Source: Gigaspora margarita (taxonomy: Eukaryota; Glomeromycota; Glomeromycetes; Diversisporales; Gigasporaceae). Taken from it: a stretch of 64,000 nt of DNA. Location of the stretch: the NCBI GenBank assembly GCA_009809945.1, contig WTPW01000586.1, positions 259,710 through 323,709 of the forward strand, given 5' to 3'. Below the pieces are notes generated by a model. That model was not told the DNA's origin, did not search any database, and was given only the letters and a program-made list of their open reading frames with translations. Each line of letters opens with the position of its first letter. Position 1 is the stretch's first letter. Positions 1-11,810 of this stretch are shown one piece after another. Both the position numbers and the translations under genes were made by a program.

Positions 1-1000
1 TACACTCTTCCTGACGATCACTTGTACAAATTTCCGAACAAAAGAAAAACAAAAAATTTTTTAGTAAAAGACGAAGCAACTAATTAACACTAGTTTTTAT
101 AAAGGTCAACCTCTTGCTGTATTCCTGGTGACTCCTTTATATATTCGGCATGCAAGCCAGAAGTGTCGGTTGTCCAAGATAACTGGCAGTTGGTGCTCTT
201 GGTACAAGAAATTCTGGTAGAAGTTTTCTTTTGCTGACAAAGGTGCTATAGCTGGCTAGGCGGTGAACTAAAAAATGAGTTTTTCAATACTTTCCTTAAG
301 GTCTTTTGATATCAAAAACATAAAAACCCTACACCCGCTAACATATTTTCGCTAGAAGTTCTTTTTGGAATTTTGGACGAAATGTGAAAAATTCGGCGTA
401 CCCCCTCCAAAAGATTGGCATTGTTGTTCCTATCCTAATCGGGAAGAAGGCATGCAAGTTGGTAAACAGGAATGACGCGCATTAAGTTGTGGCGCAGAGG
501 AGAAGGCTGATCTGTGGAATAAATTCCAGAATGTTCTTTTTTTTCTTTTTTTCTTACATGTACATATAATACTTAGGTGGAGCGTTTTCCTGTGCAGTAT
601 TATATAATTTTTATCATTACATAGATTGTTTTCTTTTTTTTTCTATGCTTTTTTCTTCTTTCTTCAATTTGTTTTCTTTTATTTTGGTATTCGTGTAGGG
701 TCGTTTAGTATTTCCCCATTTTTTTTTTTTTTTTCTCCTTATATACTTCATTTTAGTTTTGTTGTTCTTGGTCAGTTGGAATTTTTATCCTTCTGCTCGT
801 GAAGCTTGGAGAAGAAGGTTTTTAGAAAAGAAAAGTAAGCAGTCTTGACAAGGCATACAACGGCCAATTAATGATCATTGGGAGCTAGTCATATGACTAC
901 AAAATTCTTAGGAAGTTAAGAATCTGAGGTGAAATAGAAAGTTGTTTTGGCAGATCGCATTGGGCATTTGCTTGGTGAGTTATTATTAGATAGAACATTA
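1..1000. repeat. Mid-GC dispersed repeat fragment, unrecognised
   Basis: This stretch is clearly less AT-rich than what follows and carries T-rich tracts (540-760). Short blocks resemble the retroposon at 46013-47087: a TTTTGGAATTTT block followed by CTCCAAAAGAT at 361-415 versus 46225-46290, and a T-rich segment ending in CGTGTAGG at 690-705 versus 46645-46655. No reading frame of useful length spans it, and the left end lies outside the window. It may be a diverged copy of the same family; the similarity is patchy, so this is a weak call. Confidence 0.3.
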
Positions 1001-1249
1001 GACAAGTAGATTATATGATTATGTAATTTACTTTATAGTTCAAAAAATTAATAAAGACAGGACTGCTTAAGATAAAAAAAAAAAACAATGATATATGATA
1101 ATGTAGAGTGATGGGTATAAATTTAACAGAGGGAGAAAGATTTTTGTGTCTCACTTTTTTTGAAACAAATCTGAAAAAGAACTTTATATAAAAAAAACAA
1201 TTCATGGATATCAGAAACCTATTAAATGCACTATTTTTGTTAATAGTTT

Positions 1250-4200
1250 AAAAGTAAGAGACAATTTTTTGGAAGAAAATAGTTTTAGACATAAAATCTT
1301 AACAATTGATGAAATTCATTTAATTGTATGATTTTTTAAAGCATCACATGTTTGCATAGGACAATGTACTAAAGAAAAGTATATTGGTGGGTTAATAGAT
1401 ATATAAATCCTTTTACTAACATTATTTTTACAATATATTTAGAATTTGAACTAGCTACTTACTTACAAGGAGACCATTTGTATTTAAATTTTATAGGCCC
1501 AGAAAATAATCATGAGATAATTGTGAATTTAGAAAATAAAGGACTTGATAATAAAGTTTATCACAGGATTGACTGCACTTTTTTTTGTTTTAAATAGCAA
1601 AATATGTACCAATTGTAAAACATTGTATAACATATTATATCAAATTGAAAACTAATATAAAAATGGCATTCAATTTGTCAAAACAATACATGTCTCCAGA
1701 GAACTTCTAACTAAAATTGTTCAAAAGGCTCAAAAAGTATTTATTTTAGTTAATTTGTAATTTAATAAATTATATTTATTATTAAATAAATATTATTACT
1801 TTAGACAATCTGAATACAGAAGGAGTTAGTTGAAAGTCTTCGTGATCATTTAAAGCTAAAATTTGAAGCAGAAGAAGAACAAGTATTAGAACCATTAACT
1901 GGTATTGTTTACAATATTGTTGATGAAGTTTTAAACAAAAAACATGAAACATATTAAATATTATTTTAAAAGAGCTAGTTTATATACAAAATAAAAAACC
2001 AAAAGGAGTACACTATCATCCTATGTAAGTAAAAATAGGAATTATATTCTTCTAAAAAGAATCTTACTAATTGTATCATTACAGGTTTATTCGATAGGCA
2101 ATTTCAATTTATAGTAGAAGTCCTACTATATACAAAATGATGAAGTCATTTATTAGAATGCCATCAATATCAATACTTAAAAGCTATATTAATAAAACTG
2201 AGCAATATACAGATTGGCAAGATAAAGTAGTAAAATGAATAGTAGCTAGTATAGAGGCAAATAACGTTTGGAGCTATGCACACCTTGGTTTTTTCACATG
2301 ATTCATTTAAAATTCAAAAAGGTTAGAATAGTAAAAAAAAAAAATTAAACCTATTATAAACTAAATTTTGTTATTATTATTATTATAGGGCTTCTTTGAA
2401 ATTAACGTAACAATAAATATGTTGGATATATTGACTTTGATAATAAAAATGCTGAACTTGAAGCATTTGGTAAACAATATCTCTATGATATTCAAGCCTC
2501 AAGTAATCATATTAAGCATGATGATAATAATAATAAAAAGGACTGTGAACGGACTTTAGCAACTCAAATTCATCAAATTGTATGGTATTCAGTACTCATT
2601 ATTTTAATTTTTCAATAGCCTAATTTGGTGTAGAAACTATGATATTCATACCTTAATTCAATTCTTTTTTACTTGGATGCTAAGCTTGAATGTATTGCAA
2701 TTCATACATGTGGTTATATATGTGATAGTGCAGGTGAAAATCAAAGATATATTAAAAGCTTTGATTGGTTTGCATTAATTTGAAAAGTGAATGATAAAGT
2801 AGAAGTTCAATGGACAAACAAATCAGAAAAAAATACTATAGACCAGCTAGAATAATTTCTTTTAACTTAGCACATACTGAATTTTTAGTTCAGTTATCAG
2901 GTATCTCACAAACTTATAGTTTTTCATGTTCAGCTTTACGATCTCCAATACCAGAAAAAATGATTTGAAATGTTAATAATTGATGTGAAGTTCAAAATAC
3001 AAATAGTAATAATTGGTACCCTGGTAAAGTACTTATTGAAATCTTAGTAAATAATTATTTGGACATTGAAGTTACAATTGAAACTACTGGAAAATTCAAT
3101 ATATATATAGAAATCACTACTTCATAATATTTGTCCTGTATATGATAAAAATGAACATTTTGTTTCATATTTTGCTATTAATCCCATAACTGGTGATAAA
3201 TAGTTCTTCCTAAATGATTTAACACATGTTTTTAAAAGTTAAAAAATAATGTCTCTAAAAGTCACACTAGTAATAATGAAATGAAAATATAAGAGAAATA
3301 ATGTTTGATGGATGGGAAATCAGTTGGTGATATTTTCAAGAAGTATATGATCATACAACCAAATAAGAAGTAGCAAAAGCTACTAAATTAACTAAGCGAC
3401 ATATATGGTTTACCCTCTAGAGCAAAATAAGAGTGGACCTTGCAGAATATACACTATCTTTTGATATTAAAAAAGCAATAGAAAATATTTTTGAGTTAAA
3501 TTATATCTCCCAAGCACTCAGGTTTGTAATTTAAACCTCTTTTGATTTAAACTAAGTTTTTTTAAAAAAAAAATTAGTAAAAATCTGTATTCAAAATTAA
3601 TATTATAAGTTAAAAATGATTATTTATTTGAAATATTATTATAATTAACAAAAATCTAATATTGTTGTATACCACTAGTTATTTATTTACTATGCACATA
3701 TGTACTGAGATATTACATATAGTCGAATATGTATTTTTTTCTTTTGAAGACCCACGCCTGAATACTTTGAAAGAAATAAAACAATGGTTCACTCAAGGTA
3801 ATAAACAAAAAAAAATCCAAGTTAATAGTTTTTCATACAATACTAGTTTGACTTGATTTTATCAGTAAATAGATTTCTTGGAATTGTAGAGCATGACTTA
3901 CTAATTGGCTGGGTGCTATAATTCAACTAAGAAGAATATTTTAGGATATGCTTGAGGGTTTATTTGGAACAATTAGAGAAATAGATAATGACTTTTCCAC
4001 ATAAATGGTTCAATTCTACAGATATGCAATAAACAAATTAATAATTACAATGCAAATGATATTAGAAATACAAAGCTTGAATTATGGTTCTGCTAACAGT
4101 TTAGGTTGCATACTTGCTAATTTAAAATGAAGATAATTTTTGCTTATACAAATTTGGTATTAAGTTTTTTTTTAAATAAATATTAAAAAATAACTTTTTT

Positions 4201-4560
4201 TTTAAAGATTATCAAAATAAACAATATAATGAGCAGAGTTTGAAAGAATATAATAATCATAAAGCTCAAATCGAAATTTTTCCTACTTTTAGCTATCAAA
4301 TATTTCAAGAACTTCTTAATAATAATTTAGTAATAGGACGAATGCAGTTGCCATTATTTTTAAGTAATGAAAATATTAGAATAAAAAATAAGACTATTAA
4401 TTGCTTACAACTTAAAAGACTACAAAATAGCTGTTATATAAGGATAGTGTAAAGGATCTTTTGTTAACTTGGTCAAATAATATTCATCAAATGGCATTAG
4501 ATTTGGTTCTACTAAAAAAAACACCTATTGGCTTATAATATGGACAACAAATTTAGAAAG
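1250..4560 (+). pseudogene. Decayed P-element-like (THAP9-type) transposase gene with introns
   Basis: Read in several frames, this region gives in order the landmarks of P-element/THAP9 transposases. At about 2005-2170 there is the N-terminal KGVHYHP...SPTIYKMMKSF block. At about 2285-2440 there is a target-recognition block with HDSFKIQKG and YIDFDN. At about 2690-2800 there is the RNase H-like stretch ending ICDSAGENQRYIKSFDW. At 3150-3300 come NPITGDK and THVFK, at 3395-3470 KLTKRHI and RVDLAEYTLS, at 3748 DPRLNTL, and at 3950-4120 LEGLFGTIREIDNDFST followed by QSLNYGSANSLGC. Introns are visible: 2025-2084 (GTAAGT...ACAG, 60 bp; removal restores the HYHPMFIR join) and 2322-2388 (GTTAGA...TATAG); others near 3520-3690 and 4160-4206 are likely. 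At least seven TGA codons fall where the family has Trp (near 1334, 2236, 2300, 2782, 2964, 2982, 3328), with a few TAA/TAG at Gln or Trp positions and several frameshifts. It is dead. The family call rests on motif order; 5' limits are uncertain. Confidence 0.72.
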
Positions 4561-4608
4561 TCGATTAAATAATTACAAATGTGCTAGTAGGACCCCGAAC
4601 ATCTACAT

Positions 4609-6504
4609 CAGCAAATTTATAGTACTAAAATCTTTTGAAAGATCTTGTGGACCTGCAATATCTTTCGAAAGATTTTGCTAATGCAATTAATTTTGAAATA
4701 TTTTGCAATATATTTTGAAATATTTTAGTATTTGAAATATTTCGAAATATTTTTCAAAACTATGTTAGACATGTGAAACCAAGCTGGATCAGTAGATCTG
4801 CAACCTGGATCATGCTAGTACCAAGAGCGCATTGTTCAAAATGTTTCGATAATGTTGAATATAATCTACAAACTCTGTATTACAAGATCAGATTGATCTG
4901 TTTATAGATCTTCAGTTTTTACATTGTTTTTTTTATTTGTTTTGTTTTGTCTTTTTTGTTCATTTTGTTTTTTCTCTTGGCTTTATTTTTTTTGCTTTTT
5001 TTTTTATCTATTTTTTAATTTTTTTTCTTTTTATTTCAGCACTTTACAAAAACACCAACCTAACTTCTCTAGCAATTTGCAAGAAAACCTACAACTTTTC
5101 GCAACTTTGCAGGAACGCAGATTTGATTTTGCAAGCCAACTCGCAAAAACACAACTATTACTTCGCAATTTCTAAATTGCCAAAAACGTTTTTTTAAAGA
5201 AATAGTTTTAGTTGAGCGCAAGTCTTCGCAAGGTTTCACTATATTTTTTTTTTGTTAGCACTTTTTTGTTTTTGTTTTTTTTAAATTTTTTTTTATTAAT
5301 TTAATTTTATTCTGGCACTTTGCAAAAACACAACCCTTACTTCCTGGCACTTTCAAGAAAACCAACCCAGACTATTTCGGCATTTGGTGAATATAAAAAA
5401 TAGAGATTTGGGGCTTCCTTTTTTTTTTATTCAGTTTGTTATATTTTTTGTTTTTTTCATTTGTATTTTTTTTATTTTTTCACTTCTCTACTATTTTTAG
5501 GAAGTATTTAAAAAAGAGTGAAACAAAAATGATAGCCAAAACAAAAGAAATAGCTGAAACAAACTGATAGTTAAAACAAAGAAGCGAAATAATAGCTAAC
5601 TGCAGAGTGAGCGAAAATAAGCGTGTAGAGCTAGTTTTTTATGGAATTATATGCGACGAAGTGCAAAAGTATTTTAAAATACATTTTTGTTTTCATTTTT
5701 TTCATTTTTTTGGGTTTATTTTTTTTCAGTTTAATTTTTTTTATTCAGTTTGCTTATATTTTTTGTTTTTTTTATTATTTATTTTTTTACTCCTATACTA
5801 TTTTTAGAAAGTATTTAAAAAAGAGCAAAACGAAGATGATAGAAAAAACAAAAGAAATAACCAAAGCAAAATGATAGTCAAAACAAAAAAGTGAAATAAT
5901 AGCTAACTGCAGGGTGAGTGAAAATAAGTGTGTAGGACTAGTTATTTTGGCATTATATATGACGAAGTGCGAAAGTATTTTAAAATACGTTTTCATTTTC
6001 AGTTTTTTATGAGATTATTTTTTTCGTCATTTTTTTTCATTTTTTTTGTTGTATAATAATATATAATAAAAATATAATATTGAATAAAAATGTATATTTA
6101 ATTTAAAATTATTTAAAATATAATGTATAATAATAAATAAAAAAATATAAAATTTTATATTGAATTGCTAAAACATGCGAAACTATTTGAAAATATTGCA
6201 AAACTATGATTATGTGAATATGTATATTATTTATTGTAATAATATGTGAAATATTACCTTCTGCGATCCTGGAAAAGGGATAATTAGATACAGGGTTGCA
6301 TTGTTTTATTTGCCCTATTTCGCAATATTTCGCAATATATTTCAAAATATTTCAAAATTTATTTCGAAATATTTTGAAAGAAATACATGCTGAAATCTTT
6401 TGAAAAATTGCGATTCTTTCAAAAGATTTCGTGTCAATCACAATTCTTTTAAAAGATTTTGGTATACAATTTTTTTCGAAAGATTTTGTATATTTATTTT
6501 GCTG
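4609..6504 (+). mobile_element. ATCAG-ended TIR element, copy 1
   Basis: The ends are inverted: CAGCAAATTTATA at 4609 and, on the other strand, CAGCAAAATAAATATA at 6504. It shares its internal order with the copies at 11490-21641 and 54222-55990: subterminal TTTCGAAAGAT/AAATATTTCGAAATATT palindromes, the block CCAAGCTGGATCAGTAGATC (4779-4798), a T-rich core with scattered GCACTTTGCAAGAA-like units (5040-5390), and a block starting TAGCTAACTGCAG. No coding capacity is visible; frames called here are T-run artefacts. No target duplication could be assigned. The superfamily is unknown. Confidence 0.6.
5403..6000 (+). repeat. Tandem duplication, period about 300 bp, two units
   Basis: Two successive units share AGTATTTAAAAAAGAG, a run of ATGATAG..AAAACAAA motifs, TAGCTAACTGCAG(A/G)GTGAG, and a tail GACGAAGTGC(A/G)AAAGTATTTTA (units about 5403-5690 and 5700-6000). 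It lies inside the ATCAG-ended element; the corresponding block is single in the copy at 13235-13340. Confidence 0.6.
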
Positions 6505-6894
6505 ATATATGATATAGGGGGTTTTTTTTTTAACAAATTGGACCAAATTTGGTTAAAAGTCCTAATTTAAATTTTAGCAAATTAAGGTTAATTCAGATAA
6601 TAGTCCTATTTTAGTTTTGGCGAAATGGTTGGATTTTTATATTGTCATAATTTATTTTTGTCGAATTATCTCTTTTTGGAAAAGATAAGTAAAAAAAGCT
6701 GACAATACTATTTATGCAAAATTTTATTAAGATAATCAACTTTGAGTTACTAACAAAAGTTGTAGAATGAGTCAAAAGAACATTAGTTTTATAAGACAAC
6801 TTTTAATATTTTATTATTAAAATTTGCTTCTACAGTCAAAATACGGGTTAAAATATATGCAAAAAAGTAATCTACAAAGAAATATTGAATATTT

Positions 6895-7985
6895 TTAAAT
6901 AAAAAAAGCCATTTTGGAACGAAAATTAAACCAAATAACTTGAAATTTTAGAAAATAAAATTTCATAAAGTTATCTATCACTTTTAATAGTGCACAGTAA
7001 CTTGTTTCATTTGAACTTGTAAAAATCAGAGTAGGTACTATAATTTTTTTGTTCTCTTCATCACAGAAAAACCTGACTGTGCCAAATTTTTCCAAAACTT
7101 TGAGCGAAGGTATCTTAGCAACCACCTGATCAAATTTGATAAAATTTTTTTTATTTGAATTCTATGGATCCATAGAATTCAAATAAAAAAANNNNNNNNN
7201 NNNNNNNNNNNNNNNNNNNNNNNNNNNNNNNNNNNNNNNNNNNNNNNNNNNNNNNNNNNNNNNNNNNNNNNNNNNNNNNNNNNNNNNNNNNNNNNNNNNN
7301 NNNNNNNNNNNNNNNNNNNNNNNNNNNNNNNNNNNNNNNNNNNNNNNNNNNNNNNNNNNNNNNNNNNNNNNNNNNNNNNNNNNNNNNNNNNNNNNNNNNN
7401 NNNNNNNNNNNNNNNNNNNNNNNNNNNNNNNNNNNNNNNNNNNNNNNNNNNNNNNNNNNNNNNNNNNNNNNNNNNNNNNNNNNNNNNNNNNNNNNNNNNN
7501 NNNNNNNNNNNNNNNNNNNNNNNNNNNNNNNNNNNNNNNNNNNNNNNNNNNNNNNNNNNNNNNNNNNNNNNNNNNNNNNNNNNNNNNNNNNNNNNNNNNN
7601 NNNNNNNNNNNNNNNNNNNNNNNNNNNNNNNNNNNNNNNNNNNNNNNNNNNNNNNNNNNNNNNNNCAAATTTGATAAAAATTTTTTTATTTGAATTCTAT
7701 GGATCCATAGAATTCAAATAAAAAAAATTTCATCAAATTTGATCAGGTGATTGCTAAGATACCTTCGCCCAAAGTTTTAGAAAAATTTGGTACAGCTTGT
7801 ATTTTAATAGACGTTTTGATTTTTTTTTAAAACTTTGAGTGAAGGTATCTTGGCAACCACCTGATCAAATTCGATGAAAATTTTTTTATTTGAATTTTAT
7901 GGATCCATAGAATTCAAATAAAAAAATTTTCATCGAATTTGATCAAGTAGTTGCTAAGATATCTTCGCTCAAAGTTAAGATTTTC
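6895..7985. repeat. Foldback repeat cluster around a 474-bp gap
   Basis: Three palindromic units share the core TTTATTTGAATTCTATGGAT/CCATAGAATTCAAATAAA, flanked by inverted arms reading AAGGTATCTTAGCAACCACC and TGATCAAATTTGAT (7095-7191, 7666-7775, 7826-7975). The left flank (6895-7050) matches 35610-35750, including ACTTGTTTCATTTGAACTTG, so this belongs to the same foldback family as the giant structure at 34.5-36.3 kb. The gap at 7192-7665 falls in the palindrome, as expected where assembly fails on hairpins. Confidence 0.65.
7192..7665. other. Assembly gap (474 N)
   Basis: An uninterrupted run of N inside the foldback cluster. The sequence on both sides is the same palindrome core, so the gap may hide one or more further units. 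Confidence 0.99.
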
Positions 7986-8140
7986 ATTTTGAATTTTATA
8001 TATTCAAAAGTGGGTTTTACATTTTAAAAGCAGGTTTTACATATTTTATATATTCAAAAGAGGTTTTACATATTCAAAAGCGAATTTACATATTTTATAT
8101 ATTCAAAAGTGGGTTTTACATATTTTAAATATCAATAAAG
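7985..8140 (+). repeat. Short tandem repeat, TATTCAAAAG(T/A)GGGTTTTACAT
   Basis: About five imperfect units of TATATATTCAAAAG followed by GGTTTTACAT repeat across the segment. It is non-coding and lies between the foldback cluster and the MITE at 8232. Confidence 0.7.
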
Positions 8141-8231
8141 ATTTCATCTAATTTAGCTAATCAATACAAGTTTTACTAGCATGCATTGCAGGTTTCACCA
8201 TCATAAAATAAATATAAAAATTTTATTTATA

Positions 8232-8696
8232 CAGTACCGGACAGCGAAAACCATCCATTTTTTTCAGCATTGTTTAAAGTCTAATAACTTTACAACAAGT
8301 AATTATTTTAAAGATCCCTCTTACAAATTTTTTATTTGTAACCTAAACTACAAATCTGTAAGACAGATTTTTGATATCTTGCTTTTTAAAAAAGTTATAA
8401 GGGTTTAAAGTTCAGCAACTTTTATTGTAAAGTAGAATTTGGCACAGGACAATCGACCAATCAGATTGCTGCTTAATCACGTGCTCGCGATTTGATTGGT
8501 TAATATTTATTATTAAAAATTACTAAACACAGTATAAATCCAAAATTTGGTGCTTATTATATAAAATAAATCATTTTTATATTTTTAACCAATCATAAAT
8601 TTGTTGCACAATAATTAGCCACTCAGAATCGTTCAAAAATTCTCAAATTTGGCGCCTTTAAAAAAAATAATGGATGGTTTTTGCTGTCCGGTACTG
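8232..8696. mobile_element. TA-flanked MITE, CAGTACCGGACAGCG family, copy 1
   Basis: The TIRs are CAGTACCGGACAGCGAAAAC on the left and, on the reverse strand, CAGTACCGGACAGCAAAAAC on the right, continuing as CATCCATT in both. TA flanks each side (8230-8231, 8697-8698), as in Tc1/mariner-type insertions. At 465 bp with no transposase it is non-autonomous. A diverged copy in the opposite orientation is at 57831-58288. Confidence 0.85.
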
Positions 8697-8819
8697 TATA
8701 ATCACCAATCTCAAAATAATTTTTCTATATATATACCATAGTATTCTTATCTGTTTATGATCTATATTAGAGATGTCTAGGGTCCTGTTACAAATTTGCA
8801 TAGATTTTTATTAATTATA

Positions 8820-9045
8820 TAGTGGGGGACACTTAGAGATGGAAATGTTACATTTTCAAAAATTTTATATTAAAATTTAATGTTTTTTTGAATTCTTGCA
8901 TTTTGATTGGCTAAAAATTAAATTTTAAAAAATATTTTTTAAAATTAACCAATAGAAATAAGCTAAAAATATGTGGGTTGTCCCATTTTTGGTCAATTTT
9001 ATATAGAAAAATTACATAATTTCCATCTCTAAGTGTCCTGCACTG
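8820..9045. mobile_element. TA-flanked MITE, AGTGGGGGACACTTAGAG ends
   Basis: A 226-bp element with inverted ends: (T/C)AGTGGGGGACACTTAGAGA on the left and CAGTGCAGGACACTTAGAGA on the right (reverse strand), flanked by TA. The first ten bases resemble the ends of the Tc1-like element at 51636-52937 (TAGTGGGGGACAT), so both may be moved by one transposase type. Confidence 0.8.
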
Positions 9046-9427
9046 TAGTTTTAAAAAATTTGCACTATATTTATTTACCCAATGCTAGATGTTATAATCT
9101 AGTTTTTAGCGAATTACTATAAAATTTATATGTAATAATCCAACTTTTAGCAAATTTACTTGATTTTAGAGATAGCGAAAATGCCTAAATTTATGCAGAT
9201 CAGATATGACCTTTATGAGAGATGTTCGGGGTCCTGTGCTGGTGACTAGTTTAATAACTTTCTATTGTTGATTTAAAATAACTTTAAAGTAAAATCCAAC
9301 GATTGATTGCATATATATTACTTGAAAAAATTATAAAAATCACATTTAGACAAGTATACACAAACAATAATCAACTTTTTACGAATTATACAGAATCATG
9401 GACTATACCTAGAAATATTATTAGCCA

Positions 9428-9856
9428 TATTTGTAGATTTTTGGAGTTTATTATTAAAAATTCCAAAAATCTTTAATTGTGAATAACTTTTGTTCTACTA
9501 GTTCGTTTTTGATGAAACAATAACCAAAATGTTCACATCAATGAGATGATTTTAATAAACCCAAAATTGTTAAAATCCAATTACTGGATCCAGAGATCAT
9601 TAACGATATGTATCACTTCAAATGTTTAAGAATTAAAAAAACCAATTTTTAAATACCCAAAGTGATACAAATTGTTAACTATCTCTGGACCTAGTAATTG
9701 GATTTTAATGATTTTAGATTTATTAGAATTGACTCATCGACATGATCATTTTGGTAGTTGTTTCATTAAAAACGAACTAGTAAAACAAAAGTTATTTGCT
9801 GTTAAAGATTTTTAAAATTTTTAATAATAAATTTCAAAAATCCGCGAATATGCTTA
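9428..9856. repeat. Foldback element with diverged arms
   Basis: Arms of roughly 200 bp pair as inverted repeats. Both include ACTAGTTCGTTTTT, CCAAAATG, and AAATCCAATTACTGGATC (left) versus its reverse complement (right, 9690-9710). The centre lies near 9640. It belongs to the same broad family as the foldbacks at 37100-37380 and 61851-62290, which share the CCAAAATG...CCAA(C)GAGCCCAAAAT...AATCCAAT order. Confidence 0.65.
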
Positions 9857-9889
9857 GAACTAGCTAAGACATCAAAATTTTAGTATATC

Positions 9890-10745
9890 ATTGGAACAAA
9901 AAGTGATAAATTAATATTAGCACATAAAAAATTTGCAAAAATCAAATTGTATTTAAATGTTCTTAGTTCTGAACAAATAGAATACATATGTGATATTTGT
10001 TTAAAGACAACTACAGTTATTTTAGGAGCTAATTTTATTTGATTCATGTATTATTTAGAGTCACTCATTTATTAGCTGTTTAAAAAACATATAGAGTATG
10101 AGCCAGATATTTTAATTTATATCAATAATAATCCTTTAAATAACCAATCTTTAAAGAAGCAGTTTAATAACCTTTATATATAGCATATGAGTTTTATTAT
10201 AATATTGAATGTAAAAATAAAGAATTGCTTTCAGAATTTATATACAATAGTATTCAACTATCAAAAGAAGCTGAAGATTATCTATTAGTATATTTGATCA
10301 AAACTTATATGTAAAGTAGGCAATGGTCTTGGTAATAATTTAAAGAATATATTCTGAAAAAGGTTTATCTAGTTTACGAGAAAATGTCAAAACAATGAAT
10401 GCAGATTTAAAAAATAATGCAAAAAAAGATACTAAACCAAAAACAAAACCTGTTATATTTAAAAAAGAGATGCTACCAGAAAATCTTGATTTAGTACTTG
10501 GTCAGCTTAAGATTTGAGCCCAAAATAATGGCATTAAAAGTGCATATGAGAAAGTATTCACATTATTTGATCTAAAAATTCTAATTCAAGCATTTTAAAA
10601 TAAGCCAGTAAAAGTAAAAGAAAAAAAGAAGTCAGCTCTTATAGATTTGCTTTTTAACTACCTAAATAATAGCTTAGAGTTCAATGAAGAAACAAAGAAG
10701 AAAGGTCAACTTTTTATTTGAAATAATTGTATTACTTATGATTAG
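9890..10745 (+). pseudogene. Decayed coding region A, unrecognised protein
   Basis: Several frames give protein-like text that matches region B at 38817-39340: LSSLRENVKTMNADLK (B: LSSLQENIKAINIDLK), then LDLVLGQLKI followed by TGA, AQNNGIKSAYEK, and TLFDLKIL (B: TLSDLKIL). The TGA after QLKI at about 10517 corresponds to TGG in region B (about 39136), so it is a tryptophan lost by G-to-A. Upstream, SEQIEYICDICLKTTT is readable near 9970-10015. I cannot assign a family. The repetition argues for a transposon-borne protein, possibly an accessory exon of the P-like elements nearby; that link is a guess. Confidence 0.45.
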
Positions 10746-10959
10746 CATATAAACTCTATATATTATTTGAAAAAAATATATAAAATCTTTGTTATATAAA
10801 TGATCCTTTGATACAATTACTTCAGATTAGCTCCAAAGTTCAGGTATCTACTGCTACAACATCTAGTAATTCAAACTTTTCTTCAAATTGAAGTTATTTG
10901 ATTGCAGCAGTATATGCCCAGAACTAATTCTCTAATACTATGTAAATCAACCTATTGAA

Positions 10960-11489
10960 GGGTCATTTTATGGCAAAGATCTATATATATAATTAGTTTG
11001 TTATATAATAATAAAATTAATTTTAATTTAATTTTAAAATTTATTACAATGATATATAATTAGTTTTGTAAGATTTTGATTGTTAAAATGTTATTATGCT
11101 ATTAAAATAGTATTAGAAATATTATCTACCAGTAGTTATTAAATGCTATTAAAAAAGTTGTAAAATGCAAAAAGTAAAAAGCAATTTGTTATAAAATAAG
11201 AAAGTTATACCTTTTTTTTTAAGTTGGCCCTAAGTTGTTATAATTCAATAATTGAATTGTTAAATCTAATAACCATCATAATAAAATTGCTATAACACCA
11301 TAGTACAAAGTTGTGACAATTTGAGTTACCAATAATAATAATAATTGTCATACAAACTTGCATATGTTTGTGTCAATTTACAATTTGTAATCAGTAAAAA
11401 CTTTAAAAATTGCTTGACCAATATAGTCTTTTTCCAACTATAATAATTTTAAAATAACCTAAATAAATAAAGTTTTTTGCTAGCTATAT
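10960..11489. other. AT-rich spacer, nothing recognised
   Basis: I see no TIR, tandem repeat or protein-like text here. The last 30 bp abut the left end of the ATCAG-ended element. Confidence 0.6.
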
Positions 11490-11810
11490 CAGCAAATTTA
11501 TAATAGTGTAATCTTACATAAGGTCTTACGAACCGTAATATAAGCAAAATATTACGTAATATATTTCAAAATATTTCAAAATATTAAATTTTCGAAATAT
11601 TACAAAAGTAATTCCGAAATATTTCTAAATATGTTACGAAATATTTTGAACCCTTTCAAAATATTTTAGAACTAGGAAACCAAGCTGGATTAGTAGATCT
11701 GCAACCTGGATCACACATTAGACTGATTTTTCAAAATAGTTCGAAATAGTTCAATGATGTTCAAATTCTGTACTACAAGATCAGATTAGATCTTTTGTTT
11801 TTTAATCGTA

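Larger units (their letters stand above)
4589..9235. mobile_element. Composite hAT-like non-autonomous element, AGGACCCC ends
   Basis: The left end reads AGGACCCCGAACATCT (4589) and the right end GATGTTCGGGGTCCT (to 9235), a clean terminal inverted repeat. The flanks are GTGCTAGT (4581-4588) and GTGCTGGT (9236-9243), an 8-bp target duplication with one transition. Eight-bp duplications are typical of hAT elements; the TIR itself does not identify the superfamily. No transposase is visible inside. The cargo is other elements: an ATCAG-ended element at 4609-6504, the foldback cluster at 6895-7985, a tandem repeat near 8.0 kb and two TA-flanked MITEs. A second right-end-like sequence (GATGTCTAGGGTCCT) at 8774-8788 suggests a further nested or duplicated end whose partner may lie in the gap. 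It inserted into or next to the P-element relic. Confidence 0.7.

Noticed and set aside
1300..4560. TGA as a sense codon (mitochondrial or mollicute-like code)
   Set aside because: TGG is kept at many Trp positions in the same and paralogous genes, TAA/TAG also interrupt, and spliceosomal introns point to nuclear DNA; transition decay explains the pattern.
4924..5197. Phe/Leu-rich frames of 66-87 codons near 4.9-5.9 kb and similar ones at 12.5, 27.7 and 54.8 kb
   Set aside because: They translate T-runs and TTTGCAAG repeats inside ATCAG-ended elements; overlapping frames are equally open and no motif is conserved between copies.
7162..7668. Open frame of 168 codons over 7162-7668 and frames of 373-388 codons over 28088-29289
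   Set aside because: They are almost entirely assembly gap (N) and have no sequence content.
7095..7975. CRISPR-like array suggested by repeated palindromes
   Set aside because: The units are foldback arms of variable length without regular spacers, in a eukaryotic transposon landscape.
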